A stretch of DNA of 64,000 bases, taken from assembly GCF_001941975.2 (NCBI RefSeq), contig NZ_CP146991.1, positions 1,970,524-2,034,523 of the forward strand, given 5' to 3'. Each line of letters opens with the position of its first letter. Position 1 is the first letter of the stretch. Source of the DNA: Sporomusa sphaeroides DSM 2875 (GTDB lineage: Bacteria; Bacillota; Negativicutes; Sporomusales; Sporomusaceae). Positions 49,052-58,111 of this stretch are shown piece after piece. The position numbers were made by a program, and so were the translations under genes. A model generated the notes under the pieces. It searched no databases. It saw only the letters and a list, made by a program, of their open reading frames with translations, and was not told the DNA's origin.

Positions 49052-49660
49052 TTGGACAAAGTTACGGCACTCAATAAAAAAATACGGGTGATTCTCGTTA
49101 CAGATGGTGATAAAGTAGCTCAGCAGGCAGTTGAAAATATTGGTTCTTCCTTGGGTTTACGCTGTATTTCGGCATCAGGGGGCAACCCGACACCTATCGG
49201 TGGCAAAAAAATTGTTGAACTTCTGAAAACCGTTCCCCGTGATCCGGTACTTGTTATGTTTGATGATAAAGGACGTGAGGAAAAAGCCGAGGGAGAACGG
49301 GCGCTGGAATACGTAGCCAATCATCCTGATATTGAAGTATTAGGTGCTGTGGCTGTAGCCTCCAATACCCACTGTATTCATGGGGTTCATGCCGATGCCT
49401 GTATTGATTGCCAGGGCCATGTGATTGACTCATCGGTTGATAAAAAAGGGGAAATCAAAAAAAAGAATGCTTGCGACTGTGAGCCGGTGATTACCGGTGA
49501 TACTGTTGATGTGTTAAATGATGTTGAGGTGCCTGTTATTATTGGCGTAGGCGATATTGGGAAAATGGATAAGCATGATGACTTGAGCCGGGGGGCTCCA
49601 ATAACCCGTAAAGCAATTGAAGAGATATTAGAACGGAGTGGCATTGATTATGTCAGATGA
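49052..49660 (+). CDS. Stage V sporulation protein AE (soluble, SpoVAEa-like)
   Basis: The soluble spore protein SpoVAEa lies in many spoVA operons. About 203 residues: RVILVTDGDKVAQQAVENIG, RCISASGGNPTPIGGKKIVE, DPVLVMFDDKGREEKAEGER and GVGDIGKMDKHDDLSRGAPI. TTG 49052 fits GAGGTG (49040-49045); GTG 49043 and ATG 49046 in the same frame lie inside that site. Confidence 0.9.
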   Translation: MDKVTALNKKIRVILVTDGDKVAQQAVENIGSSLGLRCISASGGNPTPIGGKKIVELLKTVPRDPVLVMFDDKGREEKAEGERALEYVANHPDIEVLGAVAVASNTHCIHGVHADACIDCQGHVIDSSVDKKGEIKKKNACDCEPVITGDTVDVLNDVEVPVIIGVGDIGKMDKHDDLSRGAPITRKAIEEILERSGIDYVR

Positions 49661-51164
49661 ACAGAAAATTGCTAAAGATCTTGACAGTAATATAAATTAT
49701 GTAAAAGACCGCCTGGGAGTGGGCGAAACCTTTGATATTATCTTTCGCGAATATCGGGCAGGGAAAAAACGGGCAGCTTCATTTTCGATAAATGGCATGA
49801 CCAATGACGTGGTTTTATCAAATGTGTTTGAAGAATTAACCGCTTATAAGCAAGAGGAATTAACCGTCAATACCTTCCAGAAACTGTTTTATTCGCGGGC
49901 CATTCATTCCCAGGTCAAATTGGTTGAAAACATGAATGATGCTATTACCAGCCTGCTGTCAGGTGAACTGCTCTTCTTTGTGGAAGGCGAAGGGCAAGTC
50001 ATGGTCATTGATGCACGCGCCTATCCGGTTCGGGCTCCTGCCGAATCAAATATCGAAAAGGTAACAAGAGGCTCGCGGGACTCTTTTGTTGAAACCATTG
50101 TTTTTAATACGGCGCTGATCCGGCGGCGGTTGCGTGACCCCAATCTCAGATTTGAAATTGTCAAGGTAGGCACACGGTCACAATGTGATGTTGCGGTCGC
50201 TTATATTAAAGATATTACCAACCAGGAACTGGTTGAGACCGTCAAGGAGCGGTTAAATAATATTAATATTGACGGCGTACCGATGGCGGAAAAGGCTATA
50301 GAAGAATATGTTGTTGCCGGCAGCAAGTGGAATCCGCTGCCGAAAGTGCGGTATACCGAACGGCCGGATGTCGCTGCCGTTCATCTGCTTGAGGGGCATG
50401 TATGTTTAGTTGTTGACACTTCGCCTAATATTATGATTTTGCCGACAACCTTTTGGCATCATGTGCAGCATGTGGAGGAATACCGGCAAAATGTAGTAGT
50501 TGGCTCTTACCTGCGGCTGATTCGCTTGGCAGGGGTTTTATTATCTTTGCTTCTGCCGCCGTTATGGCTGGCTGTAGTGCTAAACAGACAGATTTTGCCT
50601 GAATCTCTGGCTTTTCTGGGTCCGCAGGAGTCAGGCATCATTCCTATTGGAATTCAGTTTATATTGGCCGAGTTTGGGGTCGAATTGGTCAGAATGGCAA
50701 CCGTACATGTTCCTACCGCGCAATCAACGGCTTTAGGTTTTATTGGAGCGTTTATGCTGGGCGATATTGCCACCAAGGTAGGACTGTTCGGCAATGAGAC
50801 AATCTTTTATACGGCAGTAGCCGCTGTCGGAGCATTTGCCACTCCCAGTATGGAGTTTGCTATGGCTACCCGTCTTTTTCGGGCCCTGATTATCATTTTG
50901 GTCATGTTCTTCCAATTGCCAGGCTTTATTGTGGGAGTAGGAGCCGTATTTTTATTGATGCTGACAACGAAATCTTTTGGCATTCCTTATCTGTGGCCGG
51001 CAATTCCTTTTAATTTTGGTGCGATGAAAGACGTGTTATTCCGGTTGCCCATACCTAATAAAATATTGCGTCCTGCCGTCCTAAAACCTCAGGATGCAGA
51101 CCGGCTTGAAAGTACCGGCGTGCAAGACAATACTAAAGACAGTAGTGACCAAGATAAAAAGTAA
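49650..51164 (+). CDS. spoVAF: Spore germination protein SpoVAF (GerA family)
   Basis: A GerA-type membrane protein in the germinosome region of the spoVA operon. The 504-residue protein has a large soluble N-terminus (ELLFFVEGEGQVMVIDARAY, VEQxAYIKDITNQEL region) and C-terminal membrane helices (LAGVLLSLLLPPLWLAVVL, LIIILVMFFQLPGFIVGVGA). ATG 49650 after GGAGTGG; it overlaps the preceding gene by 11 bases. Confidence 0.93.
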   Translation: MSDEQKIAKDLDSNINYVKDRLGVGETFDIIFREYRAGKKRAASFSINGMTNDVVLSNVFEELTAYKQEELTVNTFQKLFYSRAIHSQVKLVENMNDAITSLLSGELLFFVEGEGQVMVIDARAYPVRAPAESNIEKVTRGSRDSFVETIVFNTALIRRRLRDPNLRFEIVKVGTRSQCDVAVAYIKDITNQELVETVKERLNNINIDGVPMAEKAIEEYVVAGSKWNPLPKVRYTERPDVAAVHLLEGHVCLVVDTSPNIMILPTTFWHHVQHVEEYRQNVVVGSYLRLIRLAGVLLSLLLPPLWLAVVLNRQILPESLAFLGPQESGIIPIGIQFILAEFGVELVRMATVHVPTAQSTALGFIGAFMLGDIATKVGLFGNETIFYTAVAAVGAFATPSMEFAMATRLFRALIIILVMFFQLPGFIVGVGAVFLLMLTTKSFGIPYLWPAIPFNFGAMKDVLFRLPIPNKILRPAVLKPQDADRLESTGVQDNTKDSSDQDKK

Positions 51165-51168
51165 GACA

Positions 51169-51204
51169 AACAATGCCGCCCGTAGTTTCCGGGCGGCATT
51201 GTTG
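51169..51204. terminator. Hairpin between convergent spoVAF and lipoprotein gene
   Basis: AACAATGCCGCCCG/CGGGCGGCATTGTT, a perfect 14-bp stem; serves either direction, though T runs are short. Confidence 0.8.
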
Positions 51205-51211
51205 CTGGAGG

Positions 51212-51949
51212 CTATTTTCCACGAAAAAATTCACGTATATATCCCATGCTTTCATTGATGTTGGCCAGTTGCTCTTTAAACGCGCCTTTATTTTCAGCAT
51301 TAACGGAATCTTTCAACTGATTTACCGTTGAATGGGTTTTGGTTATCTCACCTAAAATCCCAACCTGCTCCATGCCAGGCTTTACTTTTTCCCAGGTTCC
51401 CTGTAATTCTTTTGCTTTAATGACAGCTTTTTCCCAATCTTTATTTTCTACATAAAAACTGACATTGCGTATCCCATTACTGACAGCAATAATATCGGCA
51501 ACAGGTGATAGTTTATAGGACTTGCCGATATCGCTGATGCTACCCATAAAGGCAAGCAGGTTTTCATGAGATTCGGTTATTTTTTCGGAATTGATGGCTG
51601 CAATTAGTTTTCCCATAGCTTCATCGGCTTCCTTTACGCCTTTTTTATCGCCGACGGCGGCTTTGCCTTGCTGCCACTTGGCTTGCAGATTGGCAAGCCC
51701 GGCCTGCGCCTGGGCCCAGTCTTCTTTGTTAATGCCTTCAAATACAACTCCGGCGGTGGCTTCCAGATCATAGAGTTCGGCAGGTGCTGAAATAAATCTT
51801 TCCCAAACCGGCGGGTTGGGCTTTGATTCAACCGGTTTGCCGGCAGGACCTATTTCCGGTTTAGGCGCAGGCCCTGCTAAGCCGCAGCCGGCCAGTAACA
51901 GCAAAATCAAAGTAAATACCGCAATGTTTATCAGTGACAGTACCCGCAT
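51212..51949 (-). CDS. Lipoprotein of unknown function, 245 residues
   Basis: A signal peptide with lipobox (FTLILLLLAGCG; Cys 22) makes this a membrane-anchored lipoprotein. A Pro-rich linker follows, then a helical domain made of two similar repeats (AQAQAGLANLQAKWQQGK and AVIKAKELQGTWEKVKPG). No recognised function. Minus-strand gene, convergent to spoVAF; AAAGGAGG is 12 bases before the ATG. Confidence 0.8.
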   Translation of the reverse strand: MRVLSLINIAVFTLILLLLAGCGLAGPAPKPEIGPAGKPVESKPNPPVWERFISAPAELYDLEATAGVVFEGINKEDWAQAQAGLANLQAKWQQGKAAVGDKKGVKEADEAMGKLIAAINSEKITESHENLLAFMGSISDIGKSYKLSPVADIIAVSNGIRNVSFYVENKDWEKAVIKAKELQGTWEKVKPGMEQVGILGEITKTHSTVNQLKDSVNAENKGAFKEQLANINESMGYIREFFRGK

Positions 51950-52034
51950 AATAAGTAGATGCCTCCTTTCATTTTAAGGTAAAGAACAGCAGTTTACCCG
52001 GATATGTTTATTTTGAGCAGGTTTTGCTAATTTT

Positions 52035-52168
52035 ATATATTCAGCAGTAAAGAATTTGCAGTCGCAGACGGCTGGTGTATTGACAACGCTCCACCGCTGG
52101 CGCTTGACTTGTGCTTTTGCCAACACACCAGTCGCTGCAAAACTGTAACGCATTGTAGATAGTATAGA
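52035..52168. repeat. Palindromic intergenic element, family 2 copy 2
   Basis: Aligns in inverted orientation with the recA-leader element (355-480), sharing TATATATTCAGCA, TTGACAA, CACCGCTGG, GCCAACACACC and TAACGC. The arms pair as GGCTGGTGTATTG against CAACACACCAGTC. It lies in the divergent space between the lipoprotein and M50 genes. Confidence 0.8.
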
Positions 52169-52255
52169 AATAATCCGCTATTTTATTTTGCTTTTGCTTG
52201 CTTTTTTAGTATAATTTAGTAGTACGTCGAGTGAAAGTAATAAGGAGGACTCCAT

Positions 52256-52876
52256 TTGTTTGGTTTTGACGCCGATATGATATTCAGAATCCCGGCATTA
52301 TTAATTGCCCTCACGGTACATGAATATGCCCATGCCAGGGTTGCAGTTACGTTAGGTGATCCGACTCCGCGGTTTATGGGGCGGTTAACACTTAATCCTG
52401 TATCACATCTTGATCCCATTGGACTCTTAATGTTGTGGCTGGCTCAGTTTGGCTGGGCGAAGCCTGTTCCTATTAATCCCGGCAATTTTACGGATTACCG
52501 CAAGGGAATGTTACTCGTATCGCTGGCAGGGCCTGTGTCTAATATGCTGCTGGCGCTCTTAACCGCCTTTGCCATAGCCATTTTGGGTAAGTTGCAGTTG
52601 TTACACGGGGATTGGGTAAAAGTTTTGTGGCTGCTGTACAGCTATAACATAATTTTAGCCGTATTTAATTTGATACCCATACCGCCGCTTGACGGTTCAA
52701 AGATACTGGCAAGTATACTGCCAGCCCGTCAGGGAGAGATATTTGATAGAATGGAGCAATATGGCTCCTTTATATTAATAGCACTTGTCTTTACCGGTGT
52801 TATTGGCAGCATTATCTATCCGCTGAGAATTGGTTTATCCTATATTATTAATTTAATAGTAATGACAGTTTTATAA
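52256..52876 (+). CDS. Site-2 protease family (M50) membrane protease
   Basis: A YwhC-like intramembrane zinc protease. The active-site HEYAH lies in the first helix (ALTVHEYAHARVA, about 22-34) and the C-terminal zinc ligand in NLIPIPPLDGSKI (about 137-149); about five hydrophobic segments. 206 residues, TTG start at 52256 after AAGGAGG. It stands before trpS with a 16-base gap. Confidence 0.9.
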   Translation: MFGFDADMIFRIPALLIALTVHEYAHARVAVTLGDPTPRFMGRLTLNPVSHLDPIGLLMLWLAQFGWAKPVPINPGNFTDYRKGMLLVSLAGPVSNMLLALLTAFAIAILGKLQLLHGDWVKVLWLLYSYNIILAVFNLIPIPPLDGSKILASILPARQGEIFDRMEQYGSFILIALVFTGVIGSIIYPLRIGLSYIINLIVMTVL

Positions 52877-52892
52877 CAGGAGGAGATATATT

Positions 52893-53876
52893 TTGACTAA
52901 AAAACGTATTTTTAGCGGCATGCAGCCGTCGGGGAATTTCCATATGGGGAATTATCAGGTGCTTAGCAACTGGATCAAACTGCAGGAAGAATATGATTGC
53001 ATATATTCGATAGTAGATTGGCATGCGCTTACATCTTCGTACGAAGATACCGGCAAACTGCCTGAGCGTATTGAAAATATAGCGCTGGACTGGCTGAGTG
53101 CCGGCCTGGATCCGGAGAAGAGTATTGTGTTTGTCCAGTCGCATGTAAAAGAACATGCTGAACTACATTTGCTGCTGTCAATGATGACACCGCTGTCCTG
53201 GCTGGAACGTGTCCCGACCTATAAAGATAAATTGCAGCAATTAGGTGAAATGGGTAAAGAGATTAATACTTACGGATTTTTGGGATATCCGGAATTGATG
53301 ACGGCCGACATTATCTTGTATAAGGCTGATGTCGTGCCGGTAGCTGAAGATCAGATACCGCATCTTGAACTGACAAGAGAAATTGTTCGTCGTTTTGCAA
53401 ATTTGTACAAGCCGATATTTCCTGAGCCTCAGGCTATTTTAAGCCCCCTGTTGCCAGGCATCGATGGGCGCAAGATGAGTAAATCCTATGGCAATGAGAT
53501 TCCGTATGCGGCTGAGCCGGAGGAGTTGCAGGCGCGGGTAAGGCTGATGATTACTGATCCCAAGCGGGTTAAGAAAACCGATGCGGGTGATCCGGAAGTT
53601 TGTACAGTCTATACCTTTCACAAAATCTTTAGTTCACAGCAGGAACAAAGCGAAATTGCCGGTCATTGCCGGAATGCCAGTATTGGCTGTGTAGAATGTA
53701 AAAAACGGCTGGCTGAAAAGATGGTTACCACATTGGTCGATGTCCATAGCCGCCGCAAAGAGCTGGCGGCCAAGCCTGAAAAAATCAGGGAAATATTAGC
53801 TTACGGTGCCGAACGTGCGAGAAAAGTAGCAGCAGCAACCATGGAAGAAGTCCGGTCAGTCATGAACTTGGGCTAG
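52893..53876 (+). CDS. trpS: Tryptophanyl-tRNA synthetase
   Basis: Class I synthetase with the HIGH-like NFHMGNY (about 14-20) and KMSKS in GRKMSKSYGN (about 193-202). The 327-residue length is normal. TTG start at 52893 after AGGAGGAG. No T-box leader is visible upstream. Confidence 0.96.
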   Translation: MTKKRIFSGMQPSGNFHMGNYQVLSNWIKLQEEYDCIYSIVDWHALTSSYEDTGKLPERIENIALDWLSAGLDPEKSIVFVQSHVKEHAELHLLLSMMTPLSWLERVPTYKDKLQQLGEMGKEINTYGFLGYPELMTADIILYKADVVPVAEDQIPHLELTREIVRRFANLYKPIFPEPQAILSPLLPGIDGRKMSKSYGNEIPYAAEPEELQARVRLMITDPKRVKKTDAGDPEVCTVYTFHKIFSSQQEQSEIAGHCRNASIGCVECKKRLAEKMVTTLVDVHSRRKELAAKPEKIREILAYGAERARKVAAATMEEVRSVMNLG

Positions 53877-53883
53877 TTAAACT

Positions 53884-54591
53884 ATGTCAGGCTATACTAT
53901 CAAGCTAGAAGCTTTTGAGGGACCATTAGCCTTACTAATGCATCTAATTGAAAAAAGTCAGATAGATATCTATAATATTCCCATCGCTGAGATAACCGAG
54001 CAATATCTGTACTATCTTAAGGCTATGGAAGAGTTCGATATTGAAGTAGCCAGTGAATTTCTCGTTATGGCGGCTACTCTGTTACAAATAAAATCGCATA
54101 TGTTATTGCCGCGTCCGGTTATTGCCGAAGCAGCCGATGAGCTTATTGATCCGCGCCAAGAACTGGTTGACCGGCTGATTGAATATCGTAAATATAAGCA
54201 AGTAGCCCAGTTCCTCAACCAACTGGGCAGTGAGCGGGACAAATATTTTATTAGATCGCCGCAGGAGTTTGCCAAGCAGTTTCCACTGCCTGAAGGGCTT
54301 TCACTTGACGATCTGCTAAAAGCTTTTGCCGCGCTCTGGGAAAGTGTGATCCCTGACTTTGCCGTTATTGCCCCGGAAGAGATAAGTGTTAAGGATAAAA
54401 TGCACGATATTATGACGCTGTTAAGAAGTAACAACGGGAAGCTGGAATTTCACAAACTCATGATTAGGACAGGTTCCCGTTCGGAGTTTATTGCCGCTTT
54501 TTTAGCGTTATTGGAGCTAATTAGATTAAAGCAAATCATGATTCACCAGGAAAAGCAGTTTGCACCGATTTGCCTTAGTTTGAAGGAGTGA
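53884..54591 (+). CDS. scpA: Segregation and condensation protein A
   Basis: The kleisin subunit of the Smc-ScpAB complex that condenses chromosomes. The 235-residue protein begins FEGPLALLMHLIEKSQIDIY, continues EFLVMAATLLQIKSHMLLPR and ends in a winged-helix part (FIAAFLALLELIRLKQIMIH). Followed eight bases later by scpB. Confidence 0.95.
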   Translation: MSGYTIKLEAFEGPLALLMHLIEKSQIDIYNIPIAEITEQYLYYLKAMEEFDIEVASEFLVMAATLLQIKSHMLLPRPVIAEAADELIDPRQELVDRLIEYRKYKQVAQFLNQLGSERDKYFIRSPQEFAKQFPLPEGLSLDDLLKAFAALWESVIPDFAVIAPEEISVKDKMHDIMTLLRSNNGKLEFHKLMIRTGSRSEFIAAFLALLELIRLKQIMIHQEKQFAPICLSLKE

Positions 54592-54598
54592 CCGGCGG

Positions 54599-55132
54599 AT
54601 GTTTTATCAGCATTTGCAAGGAGCAATTGAAGCGTTGCTATTTGCTAGCGGACAGCCGCTGCCTGCGGCAAAAATAGCTCAAATATTAGATATTCACGTT
54701 GACCATGTGCATGCGTTGATCGTCGAAATGACAGGCATCATGGTGAGTGAGCAGCGTGGTCTTACCATTGTGGAAGTGGCAGGTGGGTATCAACTATGTA
54801 CAAAACCCTCGCTTGTTGATATTGTCAGCAAACTGGCCGAACTGCAGGATAGCAAATTGTCGGCTGCCGCCCTGGAAACACTCGCCATTGTCGCCTTTAA
54901 ACAACCTGTGACCAAACAGGAAATTGAGAGTATCCGTGGTGTTAAAGCCGACAGAGTGATTACTACACTGCTTGACCGTACACTCATTAAAGAAGTAGGC
55001 CGCAAAGAAGCGGTAGGACGTCCGATTTTATATGGCACAACTAACGAGTTCTTACAATGTTTTGGCCTGAACAGCTTAGATGACCTACCGGCCATCGCCA
55101 GCCTGCTTCCGGGTACGGAGACTGAGGAATAA
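54599..55132 (+). CDS. scpB: Segregation and condensation protein B
   Basis: ScpB is the dimeric winged-helix partner of ScpA. The 177-residue protein has IEALLFASGQPLPAAKIAQI, ETLAIVAFKQPVTKQEIESI, RGVKADRVI and GRPILYGTT. Full length. GGAGTGACCGGCGG precedes the ATG. Confidence 0.95.
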   Translation: MFYQHLQGAIEALLFASGQPLPAAKIAQILDIHVDHVHALIVEMTGIMVSEQRGLTIVEVAGGYQLCTKPSLVDIVSKLAELQDSKLSAAALETLAIVAFKQPVTKQEIESIRGVKADRVITTLLDRTLIKEVGRKEAVGRPILYGTTNEFLQCFGLNSLDDLPAIASLLPGTETEE

Positions 55133-55160
55133 GACAACCATTGGTTGTCTTATTTTTATT
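55128..55160 (+). terminator. Terminator after scpB
   Basis: AATAAGACAACC/GGTTGTCTTATT stem followed by TTTATTTATT. Confidence 0.88.
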
Positions 55161-55207
55161 TATTCGTGCATACTAACTAATAGGCTACAAGGCGAGAGGT
55201 GGAAAGC

Positions 55208-55885
55208 ATGGAAAGCTGGCTATTATTCCTGACAACAGTGCTCTTTTTTTTATGGCTGCTTTCACAAGTCAACCTGTACATTGACTTGCATTTTTGCCGG
55301 CGTAAAGATGATGATTTTCTTGAAGTGACTGTTTATGCCTTGAGAAAGCTGCTCATTTATACCATGAAAATTCCTGTTATTGAAATTATCCAGTATAATG
55401 ATTTGCCATGGGTTACCTCGGAAATACAGACTTCCCATGCTAAAACCGAAACACATGCGGAGCGTGAGCAGCGTTTTGTAAAAAAACTGGCCAAGATATT
55501 TATTTACAACCCGCGGCGATTCTTGCGTTTGCTTAAGTCAACCAGACACTTTTTCCGCACCTATCGCCATTATACAAACAGATTAACGCAGGCGATGCAT
55601 TGTGACAGGCTTGAGATAAAAGTTGTATATGGCTTTGAGGATGCCGCTGTTACGGGTGTCCTAATGGGCATATTGGGCTCTATGCTGGGCCTGTTGCTGC
55701 AATCGCTGCAAAATAGGTTGATTATGGATTCCGAACCTGCGGTAAGGGTGAAGCCCGTATATGGATGCAACTATCTGGAGGTCGAAGTAAGGTGTATATT
55801 CAGAATCAGACTTGGCAATGTTATTACTGCAAGTATGGCGAGAGTAGCAAATTCATTGCACAAGGAGGCGACTCGCAGTGGCTGA
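55208..55885 (+). CDS. DUF2953 membrane protein
   Basis: The protein (225 residues from ATG 55208, after GAGGTGG) begins with a membrane helix (LLFLTTVLFFLWLLSQVNLY), has a basic middle (RRFLRLLKSTRHFFRTYRHY) and a C-terminal part with KVVYGFEDAAVTGVLMGILG. This is the DUF2953 layout, encoded directly upstream of ytfJ in most spore formers. Function unknown, probably sporulation-linked. Confidence 0.8.
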   Translation: MESWLLFLTTVLFFLWLLSQVNLYIDLHFCRRKDDDFLEVTVYALRKLLIYTMKIPVIEIIQYNDLPWVTSEIQTSHAKTETHAEREQRFVKKLAKIFIYNPRRFLRLLKSTRHFFRTYRHYTNRLTQAMHCDRLEIKVVYGFEDAAVTGVLMGILGSMLGLLLQSLQNRLIMDSEPAVRVKPVYGCNYLEVEVRCIFRIRLGNVITASMARVANSLHKEATRSG

Positions 55886-56333
55886 TCATCCGATACAGGG
55901 TTTAATGAAAACAGCTATGGAAAGTATCAAAGGTATGGTTGATGTCAATACCATTGTTGGCGACGCGGTGGAAACCCCTGATGGAACTGTGATTGTCCCT
56001 ATATCGCGGGTAACATTTGGTTTTGCGGCAGGTGGCGGCGACTATGAGGCCGAAGATACAGCGGCTGCACACAGCCACCCTTTTGGTGGTGCCAGCGGTG
56101 CCGGCATTAGCGTGAAACCGGTAGGATTTTTAGTATGCTCGCCGACTAGCGGAGTGCGGTTTATGTCGGTGGAGAGCAACCTTTTTTATGACCGGCTTAT
56201 TGATATGGTGCCACAAGTAATAAATAAGATTGAAAGCATGCTGAGCAAAGATGCCAGTGAAGAGGAAGAACTTGAAGAGCTTGCGCAAACTGCCGAAACT
56301 CAAGGCTACCGGCAGTCTTCGGCAGAGGAGTAG
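55878..56333 (+). CDS. ytfJ: GerW family sporulation protein YtfJ
   Basis: A small soluble sporulation protein needed for normal germination in some species. The 151-residue product has MKTAMESIKGMVDVNTIVGD, VSFGFAAGGGDYE-like FGFAAGGGDYEAED and GASGAGISVKPVGFLV. GTG start at 55878; it overlaps the DUF2953 stop by eight bases. Confidence 0.93.
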   Translation: MADHPIQGLMKTAMESIKGMVDVNTIVGDAVETPDGTVIVPISRVTFGFAAGGGDYEAEDTAAAHSHPFGGASGAGISVKPVGFLVCSPTSGVRFMSVESNLFYDRLIDMVPQVINKIESMLSKDASEEEELEELAQTAETQGYRQSSAEE

Positions 56334-56343
56334 GACAACCGGT

Positions 56344-56389
56344 CGTATATGTAAAAACCCACACATAATTGTGTGGGTTTTTACATATA
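56344..56389. terminator. Bidirectional terminator between ytfJ and the minus-strand 56396 gene
   Basis: A perfect 21-bp palindromic stem around TAA (core AACCCACACA/TGTGTGGGTT), with T runs in both directions. Confidence 0.93.
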
Positions 56390-56395
56390 CAAGTA

Positions 56396-56590
56396 CTAAT
56401 TGCTGGCTAAATCATCCAACTTATTCTTAATTTGCGTGGCATGCAGCGCTTCCGCTTCTGCGAAATGTTTAAACATTTTAGCTACTTCTTTGTCATTAAT
56501 ACGATCGGCAAACGACTGATAATCGCGCACAAGTTCCTGCTTTTGCGTCAGGGTGGTGCGCAACGATGATTTAAGATCAAGTGTTTCCAT
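56396..56590 (-). CDS. Small helical protein (rubrerythrin-like), 64 residues
   Basis: Single helical domain (TLTQKQELVRDYQSFADRIN, KMFKHFAEAEALHATQIKNK) resembling half of a ferritin/rubrerythrin four-helix bundle. The EAEALHA segment could be a metal ligand pair but other ligands are not seen. AAGGAGGTGAATCA precedes the ATG on the minus strand. Its role is unknown. Confidence 0.6.
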   Translation of the reverse strand: METLDLKSSLRTTLTQKQELVRDYQSFADRINDKEVAKMFKHFAEAEALHATQIKNKLDDLASN

Positions 56591-56667
56591 ATTGATTCAC
56601 CTCCTTGAATTTGTTACTATTATTTCCGTCTGCTGCGCAAATAATGCCATGATAGTATTACACGTAA

Positions 56668-56765
56668 AATTTAGACAAGCTTAGCTATTAACAGCCGCTT
56701 TACGACGCCGGTGTGGTTCCTCCGCCTTGCACTGCGCAACAATCCTCGCTAAATTGATCCTGATT
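56668..56765. repeat. Palindromic intergenic element, family 3 copy 2 (partial)
   Basis: Read on the minus strand it contains TTTAGCGAGGATTGTTGCG, AGGCGGAGGAACC and GGCGTCGTAAAGCGGC, which align with the left half of the MITE at 18,635-18,793. The 18-bp terminal repeats are not recognisable, so it is a divergent or truncated copy. Confidence 0.6.
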
Positions 56766-56825
56766 TTGATACAAATGGATGCTGGTCTGGCTTATAACAT
56801 GGATTAATTTGGCAGGTAATTACTT

Positions 56826-56854
56826 TTGACCTGTGGTGAATTTAATTATATAAT
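56826..56854 (+). promoter_or_regulatory. Sigma-A promoter of the second carboxypeptidase gene
   Basis: TTGACC (56826-56831), 17 bases, TATAAT (56849-56854). Confidence 0.8.
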
Positions 56855-56889
56855 ATTGCTTGGCTTACCTTACGCGAAAGGATTGAATT

Positions 56890-58038
56890 ATGCGACGACT
56901 AATTAATTTTGGAATATTGTCCCTGCTATGTCTGGTTTTTTTGCCAACAACTGTATTTGCCGGGACTGCTCTGCCGGAACTTACGGCTAAATCGGCAATT
57001 GTCATAGAAGCATCAACAGGAAAAGTACTTTATAGCAAAAATGCGGCAGAACAGCGCTATCCGGCCAGTACCACCAAGATTATGACACTGATAACAGCGC
57101 TCGAGTACGGCAAACTGGATGATGTGGTTACTGCCAGCGACCAAGCTGCCGGCACGGAAGGATCCTCTTTATGGCTCACAGCAGGCGAGCGGCTTACCTT
57201 GCTGGATATGTTGTATGGCGTAATGCTTGTATCCGGCAATGACGCAACCGTAGCTGTGGCTGAACATATTTCAGGCTCGGTAGAAAATTTTGCTAAACAG
57301 ATGACCGCTAAAGCTCATGCTATTGGCGCGGTCAACAGCAATTTCACCAATAGCAGCGGCCTGCCTGATGAACAGCATTATAGCACGGCACATGATTTGG
57401 CCAAAATTACAGCATACGGATATAAAAATCAACTCTTTGCTCAAATTGTTTCAACCCAGCATAAAGTTATTCCCTGGCCAGGGAAAGATCATGACCGGGA
57501 TTTGTATAACGAAAACAAAATGCTATGGCTCTATGACGGGGCTAACGGGGTTAAAACAGGCTATACCGATGCTGCAGGACGCTGCCTGGTTTCAGCCGCC
57601 AACCGGAACGGCATTCAAATTATTGCCGTAGTGCTGGACAGCGAACATATGTGGGATGATTCCATAAACCTTTTGGATTACGGTTTCAGCAAGCTCACAC
57701 AACTGCCTGTTGTCCGTAAGGATGATATCCTAAAGACCGTTAAAATTACTGAGGGTAAAGTCGGTAAGGTAAAACTGATGGCCACTGATGATATTATTCT
57801 ACCGGTTGCTGATAATGAATTTGATAAATTTACCACGGTAATTGATGCTCCTGAAAAAGTTGCCGCACCGGTTGCCGCCGGGCAGAAACTCGGCACAGTT
57901 ACCGTCATGTACGATAATGTAGCAGTTGCCAGTACCGAACTGGTTGCTGACCGGACGGTGGAACGAAAATCATTTTTCAAACTGATTTGGGGATCAGTGG
58001 TAGGCTTCGTGACATTTGTAATTCGCAATTTTGCTTAA
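56890..58038 (+). CDS. D-alanyl-D-alanine carboxypeptidase (second copy)
   Basis: 382 residues, secreted (signal peptide LSLLCLVFLPTTVFAGTALP), with SxxK in ASTTKIMTL, SxN-like SGN in VSGNDATVAV and KTG in GVKTGYT, and a C-terminal amphipathic anchor (FFKLIWGSVVGFVTFVIRN). A DacF/DacB-type low-molecular-weight penicillin-binding protein. Lying before spmA/spmB, it holds the place of B. subtilis dacB, which trims spore cortex, but the sigma-A promoter suggests vegetative use. Confidence 0.93.
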   Translation: MRRLINFGILSLLCLVFLPTTVFAGTALPELTAKSAIVIEASTGKVLYSKNAAEQRYPASTTKIMTLITALEYGKLDDVVTASDQAAGTEGSSLWLTAGERLTLLDMLYGVMLVSGNDATVAVAEHISGSVENFAKQMTAKAHAIGAVNSNFTNSSGLPDEQHYSTAHDLAKITAYGYKNQLFAQIVSTQHKVIPWPGKDHDRDLYNENKMLWLYDGANGVKTGYTDAAGRCLVSAANRNGIQIIAVVLDSEHMWDDSINLLDYGFSKLTQLPVVRKDDILKTVKITEGKVGKVKLMATDDIILPVADNEFDKFTTVIDAPEKVAAPVAAGQKLGTVTVMYDNVAVASTELVADRTVERKSFFKLIWGSVVGFVTFVIRNFA

Positions 58039-58061
58039 AGGACGCCGCCGGCGTCCTTTTG
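58035..58061 (+). terminator. Terminator-like hairpin after the carboxypeptidase gene
   Basis: AAAGGACGCC/GGCGTCCTTT with a short loop then TTG; overlaps the stop codon. Some readthrough into spmA is plausible. Confidence 0.7.
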
Positions 58062-58111
58062 ACGTTCTAGCCTGCAACATTCTGTCATACATCATAATGG
58101 GTGATAGTGTG

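Noticed and set aside
52200-52892. T-box riboswitch for trpS
   Set aside because: trpS follows the M50 gene by 16 bases and no specifier or T-box sequence is visible.
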